A DNA stretch of 64,000 nucleotides from Algoriphagus sp. A40 (GTDB lineage Bacteria; Bacteroidota; Bacteroidia; Cytophagales; Cyclobacteriaceae), in contig NZ_MUNY01000042.1 of assembly GCF_002002735.1 (NCBI RefSeq), positions 124,001 through 188,000 of the forward strand. The letters run 5' to 3'. This document shows, one piece after another, positions 27,436 through 35,019 of the stretch (position 1 is the stretch's first letter; each line of letters opens with the position of its first letter). A program made the translations under genes and the position numbers. The notes beneath the pieces are model-generated. The model was not told the DNA's origin. It was given only the letters and a program-made list of their open reading frames with translations, and searched no databases.

Positions 27436-28740
27436 TCATTCCCTTACTTCTTTTTCCGCCCCAAATCGATCATTTGCCCCTTTCAGTTCACCATGGGTTG
27501 AGATTGCCACAGCAGCTAAAATCAGCAAAGTCACCACAATTCCCACCAAGAGATATCCTGCCTTTTTTGGCTGAAATACCGTGGTGGCAATATCCATCGT
27601 GCAGTACCGAATCATGGTGACAACAAATCCAAAGTTGACGAGGTACAGAAACTGCTCAGGTCGATAAATGCTCAGGTAAGATCCGGTAATCAGAAACGTA
27701 TAAACCAAATACATCCCAAACAGGATCAATCCTACCCATTTGATCAAGTCAAAACTCTTGGCTTCTGAGCTGTTTTGCCACTTTTGGGAGAAGATAAATC
27801 CGGAAATCGACGTAATCAAAAAGCCTAAAAATGCCAGCAATACCGCCATGCTTGCCCAAAATTCTGAATTCCCCGGGATGGCTTTCTCATAGGCAGGCAA
27901 CAAATCCTTTTGCAAAAAAGACTGGTGCCAGACTATAAAAGGAATCAGTACCATCAGCCCAAATACCGGCCAAGCAATACTTGAGGAACGGACGGGCAGT
28001 TCCGATTTCTTTGTTTCAAAATTGGCGGTCAACGCACTATAGGCCATTCCTATTCCCCCAAAAAAGCCCAGGGAATATTCCATGACGTTCCAGAAGTTGA
28101 ATTTTATTTCCGATACCATCCCCAAGACCATCAGGAATTCTCCAAAGGCAAATCCAAAACCTGCGCCTAATCCGGAATAGATGGCCACTTTTAGCGAAGC
28201 CGAATAGGAATTTCTGGTGCAAAAATAGGCCAATGCTATAGCAGCACCTGCACAGATACCCCAGGCTTCGGAACGCGGAGGTGTCATCAATATTCCCAAT
28301 TCCTCCACAACGAAGTAATAGAAGATAATCGCACCGGCACACATCTCCACCAGGAGTCGGTGCCATGCTATTTTTTTGCCGGAGGAGGACTCCTGAAGTC
28401 CAAGTCCAAACAGACCTCCACCCAGAAAACCATAAAGCCCCCCGATTATGAACATCATGAGCAATCCATAGGATACATTGAGGAAACTATCGCTTTTACC
28501 ATACCCCACGACCATCCCGTAGCTCATCATTCCTCCCATGCCCCATCCGATCGCGCCAAGAAGTACAGCTTTTAGCCCTCCGGAAATCCACTCTTTCTTA
28601 TTTGAAAACAAAACCAGAAAAACACATCCGATGGCTCCGGCCCAAGCTGCACCCTGCTCGTGACCAAACTGACCTCTGATCGCCCATGCTGTTCCGAGAG
28701 TCATTCCGGTCAGAAGGATGGGGAGAAATTTTGACTTCAT
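27436..28740 (-). CDS. Polytopic membrane protein of unknown function, paralog 2
   Basis: A 434-residue protein with about eleven predicted hydrophobic helices, paralogous to the product of 23979-25277 over its whole length. The strongest identity is in the first ~220 residues, and the DNA is also similar. The shared blocks AWAIRGQFGHEQGAAWAG and GILMTPPRSEAW mark a family I cannot name. It is upstream of the ceramidase-like gene by 199 bases. The arrangement paralog-hydrolase-paralog suggests a duplication around a functional unit, with transport or lipid handling as a possible role. Confidence 0.75.
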   Translation of the reverse strand: MKSKFLPILLTGMTLGTAWAIRGQFGHEQGAAWAGAIGCVFLVLFSNKKEWISGGLKAVLLGAIGWGMGGMMSYGMVVGYGKSDSFLNVSYGLLMMFIIGGLYGFLGGGLFGLGLQESSSGKKIAWHRLLVEMCAGAIIFYYFVVEELGILMTPPRSEAWGICAGAAIALAYFCTRNSYSASLKVAIYSGLGAGFGFAFGEFLMVLGMVSEIKFNFWNVMEYSLGFFGGIGMAYSALTANFETKKSELPVRSSSIAWPVFGLMVLIPFIVWHQSFLQKDLLPAYEKAIPGNSEFWASMAVLLAFLGFLITSISGFIFSQKWQNSSEAKSFDLIKWVGLILFGMYLVYTFLITGSYLSIYRPEQFLYLVNFGFVVTMIRYCTMDIATTVFQPKKAGYLLVGIVVTLLILAAVAISTHGELKGANDRFGAEKEVRE

Positions 28741-28760
28741 TCCTTTTATTTAAAAGGAAT
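28739..28760 (-). promoter_or_regulatory. Hairpin covering ribosome site and start codon of paralog 2
   Basis: On the minus strand ATTCCTTTT pairs perfectly with AAAAGGAAT around a 4-base loop. The second arm holds the AAAAGGA ribosome-site-like sequence and the AT of the start codon. Confidence 0.62.
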
Positions 28761-29027
28761 ACCCAAGAATCAAGGTAAAAGACTATTTACTTTTTCAGGA
28801 AATGTCGAAAGATTTCGGATTTCAGGATATCGGATTTCGGAGGTCTGATTGTATTGAGGATCTCTGAATACTGGGACTGATCACTTGTGGGGTGTCGGCT
28901 GCAGGTTGCGGGATGACGGCTGGGGGTTGTCGGGTTGTCAAGGTTGCCTGTGCTGAGTGTAGTCGATGTATCGGATTGTCCAATTATAACTGAATGCTGG
29001 GACTGATCACTGGAAACTTCCCTCCTC
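28741..29027. other. Repeat-bearing intergenic region
   Basis: This carries the leader shared with paralog 1, a GTCGGGTTGTCAAGGTTG segment related to the one near 25410, and two GGGACTGATCACT copies (about 28877 and 29000). No gene is seen. Confidence 0.55.
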
Positions 29028-30203
29028 CTACTTTGTCACTACAGCCTTTTTCTCCCCAAACATTTTGCGGTAATCGACCGGGGTATAGCCCATGACCTGT
29101 CTAAACTGCCTGGCAATATTTTTACTGTCCTGCAAGCCCATATCCAAGGCAATCTCAAAAATCGTCTGATCGGTACTGAGCAGTTTTTCAGCCATTTTCT
29201 CAATCCTCAAATTGGAAATGTATTTGTAAACAGGCATTCCTGTCACTTCCAAAAATCGTTTTTCCAGAGATCTCCTGGACATGGGGACTTCCTTGACAAT
29301 ATCCGTGACCTGCAAGTTGGTTTCAATGTTGCGGTGGATGAAATCGAGGGCATCTGCGACATGGTCATCAGTAGATGCAAAAATATTGGTCGAGGTCCGG
29401 GTGATGACCTTAATAGGTGGAACAGGAATGTCTCGATAGAACTTAACCCTTCCCTGTATCATGAGATCTAGAGCCCTTGCGGCATCATATCCACCCTTTT
29501 CGATGTCAAGTTCAATGCTCGAAAGCGGGGGATCTGACAGTTCACAAAGCATCACGTCATTGTCCACCCCTAAAACCGCTACCTCCTGGGGAACCCGGAT
29601 TTGGTTGTGTTTGCAGGTCTCCGTGATGTGAACTCCCTGGTTATCATCGCAAGCCATCAGAGCGACCGGCTTGGGAAGGCTTTTCAGCCATTTGCTCAGG
29701 GATTTGCTTTTGTAATACCAGATATCCGTTGATCGGGCTTTTTTATGCTCAAAATAATTTACCTGATATCCGGCTTTATTGACGGCGGTTTCAAATCCCT
29801 CAGCCCTTTCCCTGGACCAAACAATGTTGTTGAAGCCGTAAAAAGCGAAGTTTTGGAAGCCTTTTTTCAGAAAATATTCTGCACCCATCTTCCCGGTTTG
29901 CCGATATAGCCCGGTGATGTTTGGGATTTTCTTGAAGCGTTCCTTAAAATCCTGAGCAATGATCGGAAGCGGAGATTCGTAAAATTCCGTCTCCATCTCA
30001 TTGTAAAGCTGGCCGATGATCCCATTGGCTTTCCATTCTTTTGCCCATTCCAGGATGCCCTTTACTCCCATCGTCTCCCGGTAGTAAAGCGGCATGCGGC
30101 AAAAGCTCCAGTTTCCGTTTTCGGAGGAATATTTACTGATTCCTTTCAAAAGGGCTTTACTGTATTCCTCACCAAAGTCAAGCAATAAAATGACTTTATA
30201 CAT
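29028..30203 (-). CDS. XylR-type AraC family transcription regulator
   Basis: A 391-residue protein. Residues 1-~275 are a periplasmic-binding/LacI-like sugar-sensing domain of the XylR type (NHNQIRVPQEVAVLGVDND near 205-220). Residues ~285-385 are an AraC double helix-turn-helix ending FRQVMGYTPVDYRKMFGEKK. Proteins of this build bind a sugar and control nearby catabolic genes. It lies 7 bases after the MFS transporter gene in the same unit and diverges from the sialidase-like operon at 31621. It is therefore the obvious local regulator. Confidence 0.9.
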   Translation of the reverse strand: MYKVILLLDFGEEYSKALLKGISKYSSENGNWSFCRMPLYYRETMGVKGILEWAKEWKANGIIGQLYNEMETEFYESPLPIIAQDFKERFKKIPNITGLYRQTGKMGAEYFLKKGFQNFAFYGFNNIVWSRERAEGFETAVNKAGYQVNYFEHKKARSTDIWYYKSKSLSKWLKSLPKPVALMACDDNQGVHITETCKHNQIRVPQEVAVLGVDNDVMLCELSDPPLSSIELDIEKGGYDAARALDLMIQGRVKFYRDIPVPPIKVITRTSTNIFASTDDHVADALDFIHRNIETNLQVTDIVKEVPMSRRSLEKRFLEVTGMPVYKYISNLRIEKMAEKLLSTDQTIFEIALDMGLQDSKNIARQFRQVMGYTPVDYRKMFGEKKAVVTK

Positions 30204-30210
30204 CGCAAGT

Positions 30211-31461
30211 TTAAGAGAATAGGTCTTTCAGTGACTTTACACGTGCATTAGTGACTAAAGGTCGGGCCCAGATTCCAATTGAAAAAATATACCCAAGCGG
30301 AATGAGCAGGAAAAACATCGCAGCTCTCAGACCAATCCCGTCGGCCAGGGATCCGATGATCAGTGGCACCACCGCCCCGCCGATAATCCCGGAACAAAGC
30401 AAGCCAGCCAAGGTCCCATGTGCAATGGGAACTGAATTGAGTGCCAATGAAATGATCACAGACCACATCACTGAAAGACAAAATCCGGTCGATGCAAAAG
30501 CGACTAAGGCAAACTGTCCCTCAACGGTCAGACCCAAAACCAATGCGGTGATAGCACCTAGTGCAAAGATCATCAGGACATGTCTGCTATCCATCAGCTT
30601 GAGCAAAAGCAATCCCAAAAGACATCCTACGGTAAGCAGGCCCCAGAAATAGGAGATCACCTGTGCACCTGTTGTGGACGGATCAGCTCCGTGATATTCC
30701 TGAAGGAACTTGCTGACCCAGTTGGCGATACCTTGCTCGGAACCCACGTAGCAGAATATCCCGATGAAAAACAACCAGACTTTCCGCTGCCCCATCAGGG
30801 ATTTGAGAGACTTGCCTAGATCCACTTTTTCGTCTTCGTTAAGCTCGACTTTGGGAAATTTCACCCTGCTGATCAGCAGAATCATCAGGATAGCCAGCAG
30901 CGCGAAGAGGTAGTAAACCGAAACCCAAGACAGGTCCGCAGGCACCATTTGTTCCAAAAAGCGGAAATGAAATCCCGGCTTTCCGGTATGAAGGTTTTGG
31001 ACCAGATAGCTGTATAACCATGGACTGAGAAATGACGCCGCCCCAAAAGCCAGCTGACCGAGTACAGAATTAAAGGCAAAATGCTCCTCCCCTCCTGTCA
31101 CTCTAAGCAAGGGATTGATGACCACTTGCAGCATGGCCATTCCCAGTCCAATCACAAAAAGGGACATCAGGGCAAAACTGAACTGGGGATTAAAGGCAAA
31201 AACCAATGCCCCCAAAGCGGCCAGGCCAAAAGCCCCGAGCAGGATTGGCTTTTCTCCATATTTCTCCACCAAAAGCCCTGATGGCAAAGACATTACTCCA
31301 TAAGCAACGAAAAAAGAGAACGGTAGAAATCCGGCCAAAGAGAGACTTAAGGAAAAACTTTCGATGATATCAGGTATTATCGGGCCAAGTATATTTGACA
31401 TCAGGGATATCACAAAAAACACAAGGAAAATCAAAAGGAGAAGGGAAGTTCTTTTCTTCAT
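30211..31461 (-). CDS. MFS transporter (sugar type)
   Basis: Twelve hydrophobic helices over ~416 residues, with the MFS loop GLLVEKYGEKPILLGAFGL near residue 75. A TTG ten codons upstream (31491) keeps the frame open, but the ATG at 31461 begins a normal MKKRTSLLLLIFLVFF first helix and is preferred. Members with this fold in Bacteroidota import mono- or disaccharides over the inner membrane. It is the first gene of the unit with the XylR-type regulator and is divergent from the sialidase-like operon. It probably imports the product of those enzymes. Confidence 0.87.
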   Translation of the reverse strand: MKKRTSLLLLIFLVFFVISLMSNILGPIIPDIIESFSLSLSLAGFLPFSFFVAYGVMSLPSGLLVEKYGEKPILLGAFGLAALGALVFAFNPQFSFALMSLFVIGLGMAMLQVVINPLLRVTGGEEHFAFNSVLGQLAFGAASFLSPWLYSYLVQNLHTGKPGFHFRFLEQMVPADLSWVSVYYLFALLAILMILLISRVKFPKVELNEDEKVDLGKSLKSLMGQRKVWLFFIGIFCYVGSEQGIANWVSKFLQEYHGADPSTTGAQVISYFWGLLTVGCLLGLLLLKLMDSRHVLMIFALGAITALVLGLTVEGQFALVAFASTGFCLSVMWSVIISLALNSVPIAHGTLAGLLCSGIIGGAVVPLIIGSLADGIGLRAAMFFLLIPLGYIFSIGIWARPLVTNARVKSLKDLFS

Positions 31462-31620
31462 AGGATAAGAGGGGTGCTTAAGAAAGTCCAATATTGGGCT
31501 GATAATATTGATATTTCATTCATATGGGCGAAATATTTTTTTATCCCAAAGCCTATATAAATTCTGAACAGATTAGTCCTAATTGAATTTGAAATAGTAT
31601 TTAAACCAAAAATCAAACGA
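31462..31620. promoter_or_regulatory. Divergent promoter region with candidate operator
   Basis: A 159-base region between the MFS-regulator unit and the sialidase-like operon. It contains the perfect palindrome CCAATATTGG at 31488-31497 and an AT-rich stretch (31500-31600). Binding by the XylR-type protein is an inference from position. No clear -7 TAnnTTTG box was found. Confidence 0.45.
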
Positions 31621-32739
31621 ATGACAAGCTATTCTTTTCGGATGGCCAGCATCCCTTGCTGTATCATCGCACTTTCATTGCTGTTTATCCGATGTGGCAA
31701 TTCTTCAAGCACTGAAGAAGTCACTGAAGCATCCGCTGACTCCCTGAGTCTGACTATGGTGAGCAATAGTAAAATTTTTGACAGTCATCCGGAATTTGCC
31801 CAAGGACACGCCTCCACCATCGTGGCGGTGAATCCCGGTGAATACCTGGTTGCCTGGTTTGGTGGTACTCACGAAAAACACGACGACGTAAGCATTTGGA
31901 TGTCTAGAGGCGACGGAAATACCTGGGAAGTACCTCAGAAAGTGGCCAAAATCCGCAATGACCCCCACTGGAATCCTGTACTGTTCAATGCTCCTGATGG
32001 AAAATTGTACCTCTATTTCAAAGTAGGGAAAGAAATTGACGATTGGGAAACTTGGGTTCAGACTTCTGAAGACAAAGGAAAAACCTGGACTGCACCAGTG
32101 GAACTCGTTCCTGGCGACCGCGGAGGAAGAGGTCCAGTGCGAAATCACAACATCGTATTGTCTGACGGCACTTGGCTGGCTCCTGCTTCCAATGAAAAAG
32201 ACGAGGTTTGGAATGCCTTCATGGATCGAAGTGTAGATGGTGGAAAAACCTGGGAAGCCACTCCGTTTTTGGAACTTGACCGAAGCCTGATCGCCGAAGA
32301 AGGCATCATCCAGCCAACAGCTTGGGAATCCTCTCCTGGCAATGTCCATATTCTTTTGAGAAGTTCCGGTGGCAAAATTGCACGAAGTGACTCCAAAGAT
32401 TACGGAAAAACCTGGAGCCCTGTATATCTGACCGACCTGCCAAACAACAATAGCGGGATCGATGTCGCTCACTTGGGTGGAGAGAAAATCGCGCTGATTT
32501 ACAATCCGATCAGTGAAAACTGGGGAGACCGCAATCCCATCGACCTGGCCATTTCTATGGACAACGGAAAGACTTGGGCTTATCATGAAACCATAGAAAA
32601 AGGGGAAGACCCCGAAACGGAGTTCTCTTATCCTTCGATCATCCTTGACGGTGATCACCTGGCCATGACCTATACCTGGAACCGAAAGAAAGTTGCTTTC
32701 TGGAAGTTCAAAATTGAAGGATTGGACGCAGCAAACTGA
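31621..32739 (+). CDS. Sialidase-like (BNR repeat) lipoprotein
   Basis: A 372-residue protein with a lipoprotein signal (LLFIRC). It is a six-bladed propeller with five Asp-boxes: SRGDGNTW, SEDKGKTW, SVDGGKTW, SKDYGKTW and SMDNGKTW. The GHASTIVAVNPGEYLVAWFGG block near residue 60 marks the BNR_2 sialidase-like clade. This clade is usually annotated exo-alpha-sialidase but contains members acting on other uronate or deoxy sugars, so sialic acid should not be assumed. It is the first of four co-oriented genes and is homologous to the third (33825-35018). Confidence 0.82.
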   Translation: MTSYSFRMASIPCCIIALSLLFIRCGNSSSTEEVTEASADSLSLTMVSNSKIFDSHPEFAQGHASTIVAVNPGEYLVAWFGGTHEKHDDVSIWMSRGDGNTWEVPQKVAKIRNDPHWNPVLFNAPDGKLYLYFKVGKEIDDWETWVQTSEDKGKTWTAPVELVPGDRGGRGPVRNHNIVLSDGTWLAPASNEKDEVWNAFMDRSVDGGKTWEATPFLELDRSLIAEEGIIQPTAWESSPGNVHILLRSSGGKIARSDSKDYGKTWSPVYLTDLPNNNSGIDVAHLGGEKIALIYNPISENWGDRNPIDLAISMDNGKTWAYHETIEKGEDPETEFSYPSIILDGDHLAMTYTWNRKKVAFWKFKIEGLDAAN

Positions 32740-32759
32740 TAGCCCAAAAAATCACATTC

Positions 32760-33818
32760 ATGAAAATCAAACAGTTATTGCTGTTTTTGTCAGCCTCCTT
32801 TATTGGCCTTGGTTCAGCCCATTCCCAGAGCTACTCTGAAAAACTTGGCTATCCAAAGGACAAAAAAGTGGTGATTTTCCACGTGGATGATGCAGGGATG
32901 TCCTATGAATCCAATCAAGGAACATTTCAGTCCTTGGATTTTGGGATTGCTACTTCATGCAGCGTGATGATGCCAACTCCTTGGGCCGGGAATTTTATGA
33001 CTCAGGCCAAAAAGAAGACTGGAATGGATATTGGCCTGCACCTGGTTTTGACTTCAGAATGGAAATCTTACCGCTGGGAACCTCTTGCGGGCAAAACCCT
33101 TGTCCCTTCCCTTCACGATCCGGAAGGTTCCTTTTGGCCCACTGTCGAGCAGGTAGTTCAGCACGGAAAACCAGAGGAAGTTTATCTGGAACTCAAAGCA
33201 CAGGTAGAGCGGGCATTGGCTTTGGGAATTCGTCCTTCTCATTTGGATTCCCATATGGGCACCTTGTTTGCCAATGAAAAATTCCTTGAAAAATACATTC
33301 AGGTTGGCGTAGAATACGGTATCCCAGTCATGTTTCCGGGAGGAAACAACATCCTTTTGGAAGAAAGCATGACCGCACCTGTCATCCGAAAGCTTAAGGC
33401 AGAAGGCAAATACAAGGAAGGCATGGAGGTTCCCAAACCGGAAATCCTCCTACAGGCTAATGCCATTGGTAAGAAAATCTGGGACCTGGGTTTGCCGGTA
33501 TTGGATGATCTCCACACCATCAGCGGAGACTGGAAACCTGAACAGCCCAACTATACCGTTCAGGAGTTAGGCAAACACAAAGTGGAACAGTTCAAACGCG
33601 CTCTAAATATGATGGAACCTGGCCTGGCCATGATCATCATCCACAGCAATGAGCATTCGGAGTTTTTCCACAGGATCTCCGGGTCTGGCAACTCCAGAAA
33701 TGCTGATTTGCTGGCAATGACTGACCCAGACCTGAAGGCCTTTATCGAGAAAGAAGGAATCATCCTCACCACATGGACTGAAGTCCTCGAACGCAGAAAC
33801 AAACTAAAAGAAAATTAA
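32760..33818 (+). CDS. ChbG/YdjC-family carbohydrate deacetylase
   Basis: A 352-residue protein with a cleavable signal peptide ending at GSAHSQS. The YdjC fold is recognised by the metal motif HVDDAGMS near residue 40, LDSHMG near residue 160 and the C-terminal MIIIHSNEHSEFF. The family removes acetyl groups from chitooligosaccharides and related sugars with a divalent metal. Together with two sialidase-like genes it suggests an acetylated substrate (amino sugar or acetylated uronate) handled in the periplasm. It sits 20 bases after the first gene and 6 before the third. Confidence 0.85.
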   Translation: MKIKQLLLFLSASFIGLGSAHSQSYSEKLGYPKDKKVVIFHVDDAGMSYESNQGTFQSLDFGIATSCSVMMPTPWAGNFMTQAKKKTGMDIGLHLVLTSEWKSYRWEPLAGKTLVPSLHDPEGSFWPTVEQVVQHGKPEEVYLELKAQVERALALGIRPSHLDSHMGTLFANEKFLEKYIQVGVEYGIPVMFPGGNNILLEESMTAPVIRKLKAEGKYKEGMEVPKPEILLQANAIGKKIWDLGLPVLDDLHTISGDWKPEQPNYTVQELGKHKVEQFKRALNMMEPGLAMIIIHSNEHSEFFHRISGSGNSRNADLLAMTDPDLKAFIEKEGIILTTWTEVLERRNKLKEN

Positions 33819-33824
33819 TAAGAA

Positions 33825-35018
33825 ATGAAGTTTGCCAACACCCTTAAATACTGGGTCGCCAGTTTTGCACTTTGTGCTTGGACAGGAAATGTACTAGCTC
33901 AATCCAACGTCAAAACCGTATCCAGCCAGGAGATTTTCCCACCCCAAGCCGAGCATGCTCACGGCAGCAGCATCGTGGCCTTGCCAAATGGAGACCTTTT
34001 GGCGGCATGGTTTCAAGGTTCTGGAGAGCGAACCGCCGACGATGTGAGAATTCTGGGATCCAGAAAAGCCAAATCATCTGCTAATTGGTCCGCTCCGTTT
34101 TTGATGGCTGACACCCCCGGAATCCCGGATTGTAACCCCGTTCTTTTCCTTAATTCCAAAAACGAACTGACTTTAGCCTGGATTGCAGTTTTGGGCAACC
34201 AATGGGAGCATTCGATCCTCAGAACCCGGAAAACCAAAAACTACAACCAAGCGGGAGCTCCGATCTGGGACTGGCAGGACAACATCCTGCTCAAGCCAGG
34301 AGAAGAGTTTGTGAAGGAAGTTCAGGAAAAATTCAAGCAACTCCCCGAGCTTAACCATGGCTGGTCGGCTTATGCACCTGATTATGACAAACTGACCATC
34401 GAGGCCACCAAAAATTCCAAATACCGAAGCATCGGATGGATGACCCGGATCAAGCCTTTGGTGTTGGGAGAGAAAATAATCCTTCCACTTTACTCTGACG
34501 GATTCAATCTTTCCTTGATGGCGATCTCGGAAGATAATGGAGAAACCTGGAAACCAAGTCTTCCTTTGGTGGGTAGAGGACCGATCCAACCGGCCCTTGC
34601 TCAGCGGAAAAACGGAGACATTGTAGCCATGCTCAGAGATTCCGGTGACGGACCTACTTTTATCCAACAGAGTATCTCAAAAGATCAGGGACAATCCTGG
34701 TCCCCAGCTACCAAAACCAATCTTCCAAATACAGCAAGTGTGGAAATGCTAAAATTGGCAGACGGCAGATGGATACTAATCGGCAACGACATTCACGACG
34801 GTCGCTACCAGCTTGCCCTGTGGATTTCCACAGATGAAGGCGCCACTTGGTCTAGCAAGCCATTGTATCTGGAAAATGACACTACGAAAAAGGGTGGATT
34901 CTCCTATCCCTCATTGATCCAGGATTCAAATGGCCTGATCCATATTACTTATTCCAGCCATTTCCAAAGTGGCAAAACCATTATTTACAAAAGCATCAAT
35001 CCTGAATTATTAAAATAA
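33825..35018 (+). CDS. Sialidase-like (BNR repeat) protein, second copy
   Basis: A 397-residue protein with a signal peptide (cleavage after VLAQ), so soluble and periplasmic or secreted. It is homologous to the lipoprotein at 31621: EHAHGSSIVALPNGDLLAAW corresponds to the same start of the propeller. Asp-boxes include SEDNGETW, SKDQGQSW and STDEGATW. Differences around the active-site face suggest the two enzymes cut different linkages. It is the third gene of the operon. Confidence 0.82.
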   Translation: MKFANTLKYWVASFALCAWTGNVLAQSNVKTVSSQEIFPPQAEHAHGSSIVALPNGDLLAAWFQGSGERTADDVRILGSRKAKSSANWSAPFLMADTPGIPDCNPVLFLNSKNELTLAWIAVLGNQWEHSILRTRKTKNYNQAGAPIWDWQDNILLKPGEEFVKEVQEKFKQLPELNHGWSAYAPDYDKLTIEATKNSKYRSIGWMTRIKPLVLGEKIILPLYSDGFNLSLMAISEDNGETWKPSLPLVGRGPIQPALAQRKNGDIVAMLRDSGDGPTFIQQSISKDQGQSWSPATKTNLPNTASVEMLKLADGRWILIGNDIHDGRYQLALWISTDEGATWSSKPLYLENDTTKKGGFSYPSLIQDSNGLIHITYSSHFQSGKTIIYKSINPELLK

Positions 35019-35019
35019 A

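Noticed and set aside
31462..31491. TTG-initiated 10-residue extension of the MFS transporter
   Set aside because: ATG 31461 opens a normal first membrane helix; the extension overlaps a palindrome in the promoter region.
31705..32658. A 317-codon frame antisense to the first sialidase-like gene
   Set aside because: The sense strand has five Asp-boxes and a lipobox; the antisense product has nothing recognisable.
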